From: JAGOUY01 sp964562155
Lineage (GTDB): Bacteria > Patescibacteriota > Patescibacteriia > 2-12-FULL-60-25
NCBI GenBank assembly: GCA_964562155.1
Contig: CAZLRU010000001.1
Span: 1-64,000, forward strand
Direction: 5' to 3'
Length of the DNA: 64,000 nt
Of the stretch, positions 7,684 through 16,641 are shown piece by piece. The translations under genes were made by a program, and so were the position numbers. How positions within the stretch are numbered: the first letter of the stretch is position 1; each line of letters starts with the position of its first letter. The notes under the pieces were generated by a model. The model was not told the origin of the DNA, ran no database searches, and was given only the letters and a program-made list of their open reading frames with translations.

Positions 7684-9699
7684 ATGCGCTTGTCGCGTTT
7701 TGCGCTTTGCCTTAGTCTCATCTTTCAGATGGGACTTTTGGCATCGCCTACTTTGGCGGTGCGCGGCACGCAAAAAGCACCGAAGTTACTCAATCTTTTT
7801 TTTAATTGGCAGATCGCAGAGGATGATCCGGCAAAGCTTGCGAAATGGGATGTGGTGGTTCTCGATATGGATCAGCAGGGGCGTTATCCTAGCAAGCTCC
7901 GTGAGATTAAGCGTTTGAATCCGAATATTAAATTGCTAGCCTACGTGAGCGCCGGTGAGATCGCTACTATTCGAGGCAACGATCCTCAAAGTTTTCCCGG
8001 GCGTCGATTGGTCGACGCGATTCCGGAAGCCTGGTATTTGCATCGTTCTAATGGTGAACGGATCAGTTGGTGGACGGGAAATTATATTTTGAATGCCACG
8101 AATCTGGGTCCGCAGGTAAATGGTCAGCGTTGGCAGGACTTTCTTGGTCCGTTTATCCGTGATCAGATCCTGTCCACCGGACTTTGGGATGGTGTTTTTT
8201 TAGATTCTGCGTATGCCGATATCACTCCCTTTGCCGGGATTGATGTGGACTTGAACGAGGACCGTGTCCTTGATCCTCCTAAGCAGAATGATCAGCAGTA
8301 TCAGACGGGAATGCGCACGCTTGTTCAGAATGTACGGCGAGCGGTTGGTCCGAATTACATCATTATGAATAATTCGAGTGCTTCCTATGCCTCGATTTCG
8401 AATGGGGTGTTGTTTGAGAATTTTCCTCGTGACGGATGGCCGTGGCCCTTTGCTGAATTACGCCGCTCCCTTGAACAAAATCCTGAGCCAAAAGTTTCCG
8501 CGGTGAATACCAATACAAATAATCGGAATAATCCATTGGATTATCGTTTGATGCGTTACGGTCTCATGAGCGCCTTGATTGCGGATGGGTATTTTTCATT
8601 TGATGCGGGGGATGCGGGTCATGATCGAACGTGGTGGTATGACGAGTATGATGCGTCGATTGGTGTCCCGCGGGCAGCGGCAAAAGTGGTGAAGGGACCA
8701 ACGAAGGGGGCGTATCCCGCGGTCTGGTCGCGCGAATATTCAGCTGGAACGGTGCTCGTAAATAGTACGAATAAAGCCGAGACGATTTCCTTGGGAGGGG
8801 AGTATGAGCGGCTCACGGGTACCCAGGATCCGATGGCGAATAATGGGCAGATTTTGTCGCAGGTCACGGTCCCTCCTCAGGATGGAATTATGCTGTTGCG
8901 CCGTAAAGAAGCGCAAAGTATCCGCGCGGCAAGTTTTATCAATGGAACTTTTTTTCAGATATATACGACCCAGGGCTCGCGAACACAAAATGGATTCTTT
9001 GCGAATCGTGATGATGTTTCGGGTGGATCTACCGTGAGCGTCGTTGATCTTGATCGAGATGGGACTGATGACGTGGTGAGCGCACAAGGGGGGAGTGTCA
9101 GTATGCGATTTGGCAATGGGAAAACAATTACGACTCGTCCGTTTGGAGTAGGTTATAAAGGGGCTATCTCCTTAGCGGTTGGACAGACGAATCGGGACGC
9201 ATCGCTTGAGGTAGTAGCCGTTCCGCTTCAAGGCGCTCCAGCGACGGTTGTCATCCTTAATACGCGTGGTGCTATTCTTCGGCAATGGCTCGCGTATCGT
9301 CGAGCATTTATCGGTGGAGCGACGGTAGCTCTTGGGGATATTGATGGAGATGGACTTAATGAGATTGTGACGGGGCCAGGCTCAGGCGGTGGCCCACATA
9401 TTCAGATTTTTCGTACGGATGGTCAGGCGTGGGGTGGAGCGTTTTTCGCCTTTGATTCTCGTGAAACGGGTGGCGCTCGGGTGGCGATAGGGGATATTGA
9501 TGGAGATGGGCGCGCGGAAATTATTGTGGGATCTGGTCCAGGGACGCTGCCACGTGTTCAGGTGTATGATAAAGGGCGGGTGCTGCGGGCGGCGTTTTCG
9601 CTTGGGAATACTCCTTCTCCGGTTGGTATTCGTCCCGTGGTGGCAGATGTAGATGGGGATGGAAAAGCGGAGATCTTGATTCCTTCTAGTGCCTTTTAA
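7684..9699 (+). CDS. Secreted GHL15-like glycoside hydrolase with FG-GAP repeats
   Basis: A 671-aa exported protein. Residues 1-25 are a signal peptide ending near ASPTLA. Residues about 35-400 resemble the putative glycosyl hydrolase family GHL15: WDVVVLDMDQQGR, LLAYVSAGE, GLWDGVFLDSAY and a late DAGDAGHDRTWWYDE, with acidic residues at the expected strand ends of a TIM barrel. The C-terminal part holds FG-GAP/VCBS-type calcium-binding repeats (DLDRDGTDDVV, DIDGDGLNEIVTG, DIDGDGRAEIIVG, DVDGDGKAEILIP), which usually form a beta-propeller. The start at 7684 is chosen for the signal peptide; a TTGATT-17-TATATT promoter precedes it. Substrate unknown; likely acts on polysaccharide outside the cell. 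Confidence 0.75.
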   Translation: MRLSRFALCLSLIFQMGLLASPTLAVRGTQKAPKLLNLFFNWQIAEDDPAKLAKWDVVVLDMDQQGRYPSKLREIKRLNPNIKLLAYVSAGEIATIRGNDPQSFPGRRLVDAIPEAWYLHRSNGERISWWTGNYILNATNLGPQVNGQRWQDFLGPFIRDQILSTGLWDGVFLDSAYADITPFAGIDVDLNEDRVLDPPKQNDQQYQTGMRTLVQNVRRAVGPNYIIMNNSSASYASISNGVLFENFPRDGWPWPFAELRRSLEQNPEPKVSAVNTNTNNRNNPLDYRLMRYGLMSALIADGYFSFDAGDAGHDRTWWYDEYDASIGVPRAAAKVVKGPTKGAYPAVWSREYSAGTVLVNSTNKAETISLGGEYERLTGTQDPMANNGQILSQVTVPPQDGIMLLRRKEAQSIRAASFINGTFFQIYTTQGSRTQNGFFANRDDVSGGSTVSVVDLDRDGTDDVVSAQGGSVSMRFGNGKTITTRPFGVGYKGAISLAVGQTNRDASLEVVAVPLQGAPATVVILNTRGAILRQWLAYRRAFIGGATVALGDIDGDGLNEIVTGPGSGGGPHIQIFRTDGQAWGGAFFAFDSRETGGARVAIGDIDGDGRAEIIVGSGPGTLPRVQVYDKGRVLRAAFSLGNTPSPVGIRPVVADVDGDGKAEILIPSSAF

Positions 9700-9700
9700 T

Positions 9701-11341
9701 ATGAATTCCCCTCGTTCTCGCAGCGGTCTCGTTTTGCCTGGGGTAACAGTCGCGTTGACTCCTGCGCGAGCTGCAACTTCGCGTTTACGACGTCGTTATC
9801 AGGAGCGCTATCGTGGGCGGTATCGCTTTCCTGTTTTATTGTTTGTGATTGATGCGTTTGTTGTTGCCTGTGTCTTGGCGGTCTTTGGAGTAGGTGTCTG
9901 GCTTTCTCTGTGGCAACCACGAGATCAGAGTGGGTTGCGGTTGGTTTTTTCTGCGCCTCCCATTGTTACGGCCACGACTTTAGCCTTTGAGGCCAAAGTA
10001 TCGGCGGCAGATGCGCGCATTCATCAAGATGTTCGGCTTCGTTGGGTTCTCCCCCCTGGGACGCAAATCGTGTCGTCTGCCCCTCAAGCCGATACGCAGC
10101 ACGAGGTGTTGATTGGTGATTTGCAGCCGGGTGAAGAGTATGTGGCTCGTATCGCTGTACGCTTATTTGTGCCACCTGGTTCCGTCAGCATTGGATTTCA
10201 GCTTCGTAGCGGAGAGGAGCTCTTGAGCGGAGAGGAGCTTCGTCCTATTGTGCGATCAGCCTTGCATGTTGAGGAGATTCTGCCCCCGGTCCGTTCGACG
10301 AGTAACGCGCACTTTTTCCTCTTGCGTAATAGTGGTGATACGCCTCTCTCTTGTGCGCATGTGGAGGCGAATGGATGGTTTTCTTCTCCCTGGGATGTGT
10401 TGGTTGCGATGGGGGGTGGCGGAGGTACGTATCTTGGTTTTGATGAGATCCTTCCTCACGATCAGCGGTGGTTTTTTATAGCCTTGTCTGCTTCGCAGGA
10501 TATTCGCGTGTTTTGTGGAGAAACGGAATTAGAGCGTGTGCCCGTTGTCGCATCCGCTCCGCTTACTAATCCTCCTTCTGTTATTGTATCTGCTCAGCCT
10601 TCCGTTCCTGGACAGGATACGGTGGTACAAGCTGTTTCTCCTGTTCCTCTTCAGTTGTTTGTCTATCATCCGTTGTTGCGTGAGGCGAATGATGGGATTC
10701 GTGTTTTTGATATTGCCTCGGGAACTACTCAATTGGTCTTGCCGCTTGATGCTACAAAAGTCATTCCAAAACATGGAGCATTGTCACCGCATTGGTTTGT
10801 GATGCCTGTTCGGAGAATGCCTGACGGAATTGAGTATATTGGTCCTTTGGTGGAACAGCCAATCACGACCCCGTTTTCTTTTCAGACGGAGGCGCGTTAT
10901 TACGCGCTCAGTGGAGGGCAGATTGGGGCTGGACCTCTACCTCCTCAGATTGGGCAGGCGACACGGTATTGGGTGCAATGGAAGATTGCTCCCACGGAGA
11001 CGGATCTTTCTCAAGTTGAGTTGCGTGCCAAGCTAGCGCCTCATGTTACGTTTACAGGACAGAAAGCTCTACCGAGTGGGGGAGAATTAGCTCAGGAAGG
11101 TGAGGAATTGATCTGGCGTCTCCCGTTTCTTCCCGCGAGCTCTGCAGAGACGAGCGTTGCCTTTGAGCTTTCTCTTACGCCTATTGAAGGGATGCGTGAT
11201 AGAACTCCTAATCTCGTAGAATCAGCACGCGCCCAAGCATTTGAGAATCGTTCGGGTGTTACGCTTAACGCCAGTGCTCAAGCGATTGATACCGGCTTGC
11301 AGACGGATGAAAAAGCGCGGGGGAAAGGGTGGGTTAGATAA
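9701..11341 (+). CDS. Membrane-anchored extracellular protein, unknown function
   Basis: A 546-aa protein with a basic, disordered cytoplasmic N-terminus (about 1-45), one transmembrane helix (about 46-72: LLFVIDAFVVACVLAVFGVG) and a large external region rich in beta-strand. That region includes VLPPGTQIVSS and IGDLQPGEEYVARI, a pattern typical of DUF11/Ig-like surface repeats. It begins 1 nt after the GHL15-like gene, so the two probably form one unit. It shares this layout with the partial protein at 62792-64000. Its 3' end overlaps queA (convergent) by 8 nt. Probably a cell-surface structural or adhesive protein. Confidence 0.7.
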   Translation: MNSPRSRSGLVLPGVTVALTPARAATSRLRRRYQERYRGRYRFPVLLFVIDAFVVACVLAVFGVGVWLSLWQPRDQSGLRLVFSAPPIVTATTLAFEAKVSAADARIHQDVRLRWVLPPGTQIVSSAPQADTQHEVLIGDLQPGEEYVARIAVRLFVPPGSVSIGFQLRSGEELLSGEELRPIVRSALHVEEILPPVRSTSNAHFFLLRNSGDTPLSCAHVEANGWFSSPWDVLVAMGGGGGTYLGFDEILPHDQRWFFIALSASQDIRVFCGETELERVPVVASAPLTNPPSVIVSAQPSVPGQDTVVQAVSPVPLQLFVYHPLLREANDGIRVFDIASGTTQLVLPLDATKVIPKHGALSPHWFVMPVRRMPDGIEYIGPLVEQPITTPFSFQTEARYYALSGGQIGAGPLPPQIGQATRYWVQWKIAPTETDLSQVELRAKLAPHVTFTGQKALPSGGELAQEGEELIWRLPFLPASSAETSVAFELSLTPIEGMRDRTPNLVESARAQAFENRSGVTLNASAQAIDTGLQTDEKARGKGWVR

Positions 11342-12347
11342 TAAGCATGGCGTCGCCAAACGAGTAGAAGCGATAGTTGTTTTTGATCGCGTGGTCGTAG
11401 GCATTGAGGATCTTTTCACGGCCGGCAAAGGCGGAGACGAGGACAAGCAGGGTGGACTTGGGAAGATGGAAGTTGGTGATCAATCCTTTTACCGTGGTGA
11501 TGTCGTAGCCTGGTGTGATAAAAAGACGCGTCCATCCTTCGCCGGCTTTGCCGTGGAAGGTTTCGAGAATACGAACAGCCGTGGTACCGACGGCGATGAC
11601 GCGACCACCGTTTTCTTTGGTTCTGTTGATCGCTTTGGCGGTGGTGGGTGATATTTGTCCCCATTCCTCGTGCATTTTGTGTTCTTCTACGGTTGCGGTT
11701 TTCATGGGTCTGAATGTTCCTACTCCCACATGCAGAGTAACGAAGGCTTGTTCGATGCCTTGTTTTTTTAGGGTTGCAAGTAACTCGGGCGTAAAATGAA
11801 ATCCCGCGGTGGGAGCGGCGACGGAGCCGACGTTTTTTGCATATACGTTTTGGTATTGATCTTCCTTGATCGTGCTCCCGTCCACGTAGGGCGGAGTAGG
11901 TATTTCGCCGAACGCATCACTTAACTTGAAGACATCGGCGTTTGGACGATGAAAGTTGATGGTGCAGGTTCCTTCGAGACTGTCTTTTAAGACGAGGGTT
12001 GCTTGTGTGCCGTCGGCGAGATCGAGTATGTCTCCTTCGCGCAGTTTTTTGCTGTTACTCACCAAGACGGACCAGTGCCCCTCGCTATTCTCGCGGGCAT
12101 TCAAAAGAAGGAGCTCATGCGTTCTGCCGGCCCGTGTTCCGTGCAGGCGCGCCTTAAAGACTTTACTGTCATTAAAAATCAATAAATCACCGGCTTTTAA
12201 TAGTTCGGGAAGATTGTTTACGAATCGATCACGAAGCCCGCCATTCTCGCGGTCTACCACGAGGAGTTTAGCGGTATCGCGTGGTTCTACGGAGTGTTGA
12301 GCGATCCGATCGGGGGGGAGCTGGTAGTCGAAGAGGGAGGTTTCCAT
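11334..12347 (-). CDS. queA: S-adenosylmethionine:tRNA ribosyltransferase-isomerase QueA
   Basis: A 337-aa QueA, close to the usual family length. It transfers and isomerises the ribosyl moiety of SAM onto preQ1 in tRNA to give epoxyqueuosine in the anticodon wobble position. Family landmarks: FDYQLPPDRIAQ at the N-terminus, GDLLIFNDSKVFKARL, APTAGFHFTPELL, HVGVGTFRP and LITNFHLPKSTLLVLV near the C-terminus. It is a single gene read toward the surface-protein gene, with its 3' end overlapping that gene. A queuosine-precursor transporter at 48387-49106 could supply the substrate. Confidence 0.96.
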   Translation of the reverse strand: METSLFDYQLPPDRIAQHSVEPRDTAKLLVVDRENGGLRDRFVNNLPELLKAGDLLIFNDSKVFKARLHGTRAGRTHELLLLNARENSEGHWSVLVSNSKKLREGDILDLADGTQATLVLKDSLEGTCTINFHRPNADVFKLSDAFGEIPTPPYVDGSTIKEDQYQNVYAKNVGSVAAPTAGFHFTPELLATLKKQGIEQAFVTLHVGVGTFRPMKTATVEEHKMHEEWGQISPTTAKAINRTKENGGRVIAVGTTAVRILETFHGKAGEGWTRLFITPGYDITTVKGLITNFHLPKSTLLVLVSAFAGREKILNAYDHAIKNNYRFYSFGDAMLII

Positions 12348-12393
12348 AGGTATTTAGGCACTCTAGCTTACTCTGGTGTTTTTGCGAAGCGGG

Positions 12394-12422
12394 TTGACGG
12401 AGAAATAATAAAGTAGTAAACC
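12394..12422 (+). promoter_or_regulatory. Promoter candidate for the 73-aa gene
   Basis: TTGACG, a 17-nt spacer, TAAACC. The -35 is good and the -10 is weak. Confidence 0.4.
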
Positions 12423-12444
12423 AGTGGCGCAAAGGAGTCTGTGA

Positions 12445-12666
12445 ATGCCTCGAGAATCTGATGTCGGCGTAGAATGGTGGACAGATGGTGACCTCCCCGC
12501 CAATGATGTGGGTGAGCGGCCGTCTGGGATTCGTGACAGGGTCGGCCATTCGTACGGCCACAACCCTGCCCTGTCTCCACCGCGACGAGCGATGGAGTCT
12601 CGTCGATGGAATGACAACGGGCACTCCCGCCTGGGAGGATTGCCGCATGATGACAGTGACTTCTGA
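12445..12666 (+). CDS. Small hydrophilic protein of unknown function (73 aa)
   Basis: A 73-aa reading frame, strongly hydrophilic and rich in Asp, Arg, Gly and Pro (MPRESDVGVEWWTDGDLPAN at the start). It matches no family I know. Evidence that it is real: a perfect AAGGAG ribosome site 7 nt before the ATG, a promoter-like pair upstream and a hairpin plus T6 terminator 20 nt after the stop. Overlapping minus-strand frames lack these signals. Its GC content is higher than that of the exporter genes that follow. It could instead be a structured RNA whose ORF is accidental. Confidence 0.5.
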   Translation: MPRESDVGVEWWTDGDLPANDVGERPSGIRDRVGHSYGHNPALSPPRRAMESRRWNDNGHSRLGGLPHDDSDF

Positions 12667-12688
12667 GTGAGTCTTTCCCCCTCTGTTT

Positions 12689-12717
12689 AACCACCTTACC
12701 GGTGGTTATCGTTTTTT
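12689..12717 (+). terminator. Rho-independent terminator
   Basis: AACCACC (12689-12695), loop TTACC, GGTGGTT (12701-12707), then T6 at 12712-12717. Confidence 0.75.
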
Positions 12718-12773
12718 CTATAACCATAACCGTTTGCTCTTTATTTATGTTTGTAAGCAACTTACGTTCTTGG

Positions 12774-12802
12774 TTGACAAAATGGCTTATTTTTGCTACT
12801 TT
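12774..12802 (+). promoter_or_regulatory. Sigma70 promoter of the exporter operon
   Basis: TTGACA at 12774-12779, a 17-nt spacer, TACTTT at 12797-12802. This leaves a leader of only about 10 nt before the ATG at 12820. Confidence 0.6.
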
Positions 12803-12819
12803 TATCCTATATATTTCTT

Positions 12820-14685
12820 ATGAATACTGCTTTTCTGAAATCCAAGTGGTTGTGGGCGGGTGTTGTGATCGTGATTGTTGGTGGAGGACTGTATGTTCGT
12901 AATAAAAATGCCAATAAGGGCCCGTTTTATGAGACGGCTGGTGTTGAGCGTGGACAGGTTCTTCAGACCGTTGAAGTGACTGGTCAGATGAAGCCGCAAT
13001 CTCGGATTGATTTGTCGTTTAAAGCTTCCGGGAAGCTAACCGTTTTGAATGTTAAGGTTGGGGATGTGGTGAAGGCAAATGATGTCTTGGGAGAGCTTGA
13101 TATGAAGGATCTGCAGTTCTCTATTAGTCGAGCTGCGGCGAGTTTGGCCTCGGCACGCGCTACCTTGAATGCGCGTTTAGCAGGGGAGACTCCTGAATCG
13201 ATTCGAATTGCTGAAGCCTCTGTGCAGCAGGCGCAGGCTTCATATGATAAGGCAGTGGCGGATGTTGAATCCATGAAGCGCACCGTTCAGGATGAATATC
13301 AGGTTGCGACGATTGCGGTTGATACGGCTCAGAAGAATCTCACCAATTCTGGTGCAAGCTTGGATCAGGATGTTCGTAATAGTTATGAAAGCGCTCGCGC
13401 GAAATTGCGTGGGGTGTTGGGTGATTTACAAACGGCTTTGGCTGATGGAGATGCCGTTATTGGAGTTGATAACACGGCGTCCAATGACAGCTATGAAGGG
13501 GTGTTGGGGATTAATGATCGTTCTGCGTTGGATCGAGCCAAGATGCAATATCCTGGTGCCAAGGCGAGTGCTCAGGCGGCGCTTACGAGTGTGAATGGAC
13601 TTACTTCTTTATCGTCTAATACAGATGTGCGCGCTTCGACAGAGCTTGTGCGCACGGCATTGTCTCAGATTCAGTCTTATCTCGAGCAGGTGCAGCGGGT
13701 TCTTGCAGGAACGATTACGAACAGCAGTCTGACCGAAACTCAGTTAGCCACAAAGCGTTCCACGATCGATAGTGATCGTGCGTCTGTGAGCGCTGATCTT
13801 ACAACCATTACTTCCGCGCTTCAGGTGATGAACACGGCTGAACTCACACGTACCACAACTCTTGCTCAATTGCAGAATGCGTTGCAGACCGCTCAAGCGA
13901 ATCTACGGACGGCGGATACGAATCGTGTCACCAAGGTTCAAACAGCTGAATCAAACGTGTTGATTCAGCGCGCGGGTTTGACGTCTGCGCAAGCAACATT
14001 GTCTCTTAAGAAGGCTCCTCCACGTGCGGTGGACGTGGCTGCGTTGCGAGCTCAGGTTATGGATGCGGAGACTGCGTACGCTCAGGCGAATGAGCGTTTA
14101 AACGATGCCCGTATTATTGCTCCGGTTGATGGGGTGATTGCGGATGTTTTGCCCTCGATTGGTCAGCAGGTTGGGGCTGGTCAGGTTGTTGTCCAGTTGG
14201 TTGCCGCCGAAGGGTATACCGTGGAGGCTTTAGTTCCGGAAGCTGATATCGCCAAGATCAAGATTGGACAATTGGCGAGTATGACATTGGATGCGTTTGG
14301 TGACTCCGTCCCATTTACGGGGACGGTGGTATCTGAGAATCCTGATCAAACGAAGGTGCAGGATGCGATCTATTATAAAACGTTCTTTCAGTTGATTGCG
14401 GATGGACATGATGTAAAACCAGGGATGACCGCGAATGTGACCGTCACGACCGGAGAAGCGAAGGATACGCTCTTTATTCCAACGCGCGCGGTACGTGAAC
14501 AGGAAGGAGTGAATACGGTTCGTGTGCTTGAGAATAATCAGCCTCGCGAAGTTCAGGTTATTCTTGGGTTGCGTGGCGATGAAGGGCGTGTTGAGGTCAA
14601 AGAGGGTCTCACGGTTGGTCAACAGGTGGTTGTTGGAGAGCTCACAGCAGATGAATACAAGAAGTTACAAGCAGCCAAACAGTAG
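12820..14685 (+). CDS. MacA-like periplasmic adaptor (membrane fusion protein)
   Basis: A 621-aa HlyD/MacA-family adaptor that links an inner-membrane ABC transporter to the cell exterior. Residues about 8-26 form a membrane anchor (KSKWLWAGVVIVIVGGGLYV). A lipoyl-half motif follows (GQMKPQSRIDLSFKASGKL, VKVGDVVKANDVLGELD), then an unusually long Ala/Gln-rich coiled coil (about residues 100-430), the second lipoyl half (ARIIAPVDGVIADVLPSIGQ) and a beta-barrel with membrane-proximal domain. The usual family length is about 370-420 aa, so the hairpin is extended by roughly 200 residues. It heads an operon with one ATPase and two permeases. The substrate is unknown. Confidence 0.88.
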   Translation: MNTAFLKSKWLWAGVVIVIVGGGLYVRNKNANKGPFYETAGVERGQVLQTVEVTGQMKPQSRIDLSFKASGKLTVLNVKVGDVVKANDVLGELDMKDLQFSISRAAASLASARATLNARLAGETPESIRIAEASVQQAQASYDKAVADVESMKRTVQDEYQVATIAVDTAQKNLTNSGASLDQDVRNSYESARAKLRGVLGDLQTALADGDAVIGVDNTASNDSYEGVLGINDRSALDRAKMQYPGAKASAQAALTSVNGLTSLSSNTDVRASTELVRTALSQIQSYLEQVQRVLAGTITNSSLTETQLATKRSTIDSDRASVSADLTTITSALQVMNTAELTRTTTLAQLQNALQTAQANLRTADTNRVTKVQTAESNVLIQRAGLTSAQATLSLKKAPPRAVDVAALRAQVMDAETAYAQANERLNDARIIAPVDGVIADVLPSIGQQVGAGQVVVQLVAAEGYTVEALVPEADIAKIKIGQLASMTLDAFGDSVPFTGTVVSENPDQTKVQDAIYYKTFFQLIADGHDVKPGMTANVTVTTGEAKDTLFIPTRAVREQEGVNTVRVLENNQPREVQVILGLRGDEGRVEVKEGLTVGQQVVVGELTADEYKKLQAAKQ

Positions 14686-14689
14686 ATGT

Positions 14690-15412
14690 ATGGATCTCAT
14701 CCGTATTGAAAACCTGACGAAAGAGTATGTGAATGATGGGGTGGCAACACCGGTATTGCATGGGGTGAGTTTTACGGTTCCAAAGGGGCAGTTTCTGGCT
14801 ATTATGGGACCGTCTGGATCTGGTAAATCGACCCTCATGCAGATCCTTGGTTTCTTGGATGCGCCAACCGGAGGACGCTACTTCTTTGACGATCAGGATG
14901 TTTCGACGTTGTCGGATGATGATTACGCGCGTTTTCGTGGTGAGAAAATCGGCTTTATTTTTCAAGCCTTTCATTTGTTGCCTAAGACAAGTGTGATCGA
15001 AAACGTGAAATTGCCCCTTCTTTATTCTGATGTTCCGGCTGGGGAGCGTGATGCCATGGCGAAAAAGGCCCTTGAGGTTGTTGGTCTTGGTCATCGTTTG
15101 CAGAACCTTTCCAATCAGCTCTCCGGAGGTGAGCGTCAGCGCGTGGCGATTGCTCGTGCGCTGGTGCGTAATCCATCGGTCATCTTTGCAGATGAGCCTA
15201 CGGGGAACTTGGATTCAAAATCCGGCAAAGCGGTCATGGATATGTTGCTCGAGCTTAATATGAAGCATGGGCACACTATTATTCTTGTTACCCATGAAAC
15301 GTATACGTCGGAGTATGCGGAACGGATTTTGACGTTGCGTGATGGGTTAATTTTATCCGATAAAAAGGTTGAGAATCGTCGAAAGTTAGGAGATGACGCG
15401 ATCTTAAAATAA
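14690..15412 (+). CDS. MacB/LolD-type ABC transporter ATPase
   Basis: A 240-aa ATP-binding subunit with Walker A (GPSGSGKST), Q-loop (FIFQAFHLLP), signature (LSGGERQRVAIARAL), Walker B with catalytic Glu (VIFADEPTGNLD) and switch His (LVTHE). The family drives MacB-type mechanotransmission, not transport through the membrane. The start at 14690, 4 nt after the adaptor stop, is chosen because homology begins at IRIENLTKEY. It works with the adaptor before it and the two permeases after it. Confidence 0.93.
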   Translation: MDLIRIENLTKEYVNDGVATPVLHGVSFTVPKGQFLAIMGPSGSGKSTLMQILGFLDAPTGGRYFFDDQDVSTLSDDDYARFRGEKIGFIFQAFHLLPKTSVIENVKLPLLYSDVPAGERDAMAKKALEVVGLGHRLQNLSNQLSGGERQRVAIARALVRNPSVIFADEPTGNLDSKSGKAVMDMLLELNMKHGHTIILVTHETYTSEYAERILTLRDGLILSDKKVENRRKLGDDAILK

Positions 15413-15418
15413 TCCCCC

Positions 15419-16639
15419 ATGCTTTTATCTGATCTATTCATAAGCGCTTCTCAGAGTCTGCGGCGAACAAAGAGTCGCAGTGCTTTGACGATGCTTGGTA
15501 TTGTGATTGGGGTCATGTCGGTGATTTTGGTGTTGTCTATTGGTGAAGCGGCGCAGCGTTATATTTTGGGGCAAGTGTCCTCGTTCGGTTCGGATGTTTT
15601 GACGGTTCAAAATGGAGCTGATCGTGATGAGACGCGTGATGTGCCAACGGCATTTATTAAGGAAGTATTGACGTACGACGATTATCGTAAGCTGCGCTTG
15701 CAGCCTTGGGTTCAGGATATTACGGGTGCTGTTTCCCAAAATGATCGTGCTTTAGCAAATGGACAGGAGACGGATGTGCAGGTGTTTGGGACGACTGAAG
15801 ACGAGGTGTCTTTATATGATAGACGGGTAGGGGAGGGGTTCTTTTTTACTCAAGAGGATGTGGCTTCACGAGCACGGGTGGCCGTTCTTGGAGCTGATAT
15901 TGTTAAAAAATCGTTTGGACAGGAGTTGGCTATTGGTCGACAGGTTAAAATTGGTACCCAATCGTTTCGTGTCGTGGGGGTGATGGCCCGAGCGGGGACG
16001 CAATCGTTTCAGAATTTAGATCAGAATATCTATATTCCCGTGACCGCTGCCATGGATTTGTATAATAAAAGGTATCTTGCGAGCTTGTCTGTGCGGACAA
16101 CAGTTGGATTGGCTCAAGGGAAGCGCATGGTTCAACAGATTTTACGGGATCAGCACCGTATTGATACGAATGAACAGGATGATTTTCGTGTGACCACGCA
16201 AGAGGATGCCGCTCGTAGCGCAGGGGAGATTACCAACATCTTACAGATTTTGTTGACTTCGATCGCGGCTATTTCGTTGGTTGTTGGGGGGATTGGCATC
16301 ATGAATATTATGTATGTGGCGGTGACGGAACGAACGCGCGAGATTGGGTTACGCAAAGCGATCGGCGCGCGACGCGCAGATGTGTTGAGTCAGTTTTTGG
16401 CAGAAGCGGTGTTTTTGACAACGCTTGGAGGCGTGATCGGTGTGTTGCTTGGGATTGGCCTTACCTGGCTTGCCATCGCGATCATTAGTTCCTTTCAAGA
16501 AGGGTGGACGTTTGAGGTTTCTCTCCGAGGTGTTTTTCTTGGGGTTATTGTATCGTCGGTTATCGGTTTGTTATTTGGGTATGCGCCGGCACGCAAGGCT
16601 GCTTCGCTTCGACCTATCGAAGCGCTTAGAAAAGAGTAG
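15419..16639 (+). CDS. MacB/FtsX-type ABC permease, copy 1
   Basis: A 406-aa permease with an N-terminal membrane helix (ALTMLGIVIGVMSVILVLSI), a periplasmic MacB_PCD domain of about 220 residues and three C-terminal membrane helices containing the family signature GGIGIMNIMYVAVTERTREI followed by GLRKAIGAR. It starts 6 nt after the ATPase gene and is followed 2 nt later by a paralogue, which suggests a heterodimeric transporter core. Confidence 0.92.
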   Translation: MLLSDLFISASQSLRRTKSRSALTMLGIVIGVMSVILVLSIGEAAQRYILGQVSSFGSDVLTVQNGADRDETRDVPTAFIKEVLTYDDYRKLRLQPWVQDITGAVSQNDRALANGQETDVQVFGTTEDEVSLYDRRVGEGFFFTQEDVASRARVAVLGADIVKKSFGQELAIGRQVKIGTQSFRVVGVMARAGTQSFQNLDQNIYIPVTAAMDLYNKRYLASLSVRTTVGLAQGKRMVQQILRDQHRIDTNEQDDFRVTTQEDAARSAGEITNILQILLTSIAAISLVVGGIGIMNIMYVAVTERTREIGLRKAIGARRADVLSQFLAEAVFLTTLGGVIGVLLGIGLTWLAIAIISSFQEGWTFEVSLRGVFLGVIVSSVIGLLFGYAPARKAASLRPIEALRKE

Positions 16640-16641
16640 TT

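Noticed and set aside
11241..11651. 136-codon plus-strand frame antisense to queA
   Set aside because: Shadow of a clearly conserved gene; low-complexity product.
12268..12648. 126-codon minus-strand frame over the queA start
   Set aside because: It overlaps the first 27 codons of queA in another frame and has no ribosome site at a useful distance. The plus-strand 73-aa frame has better signals.
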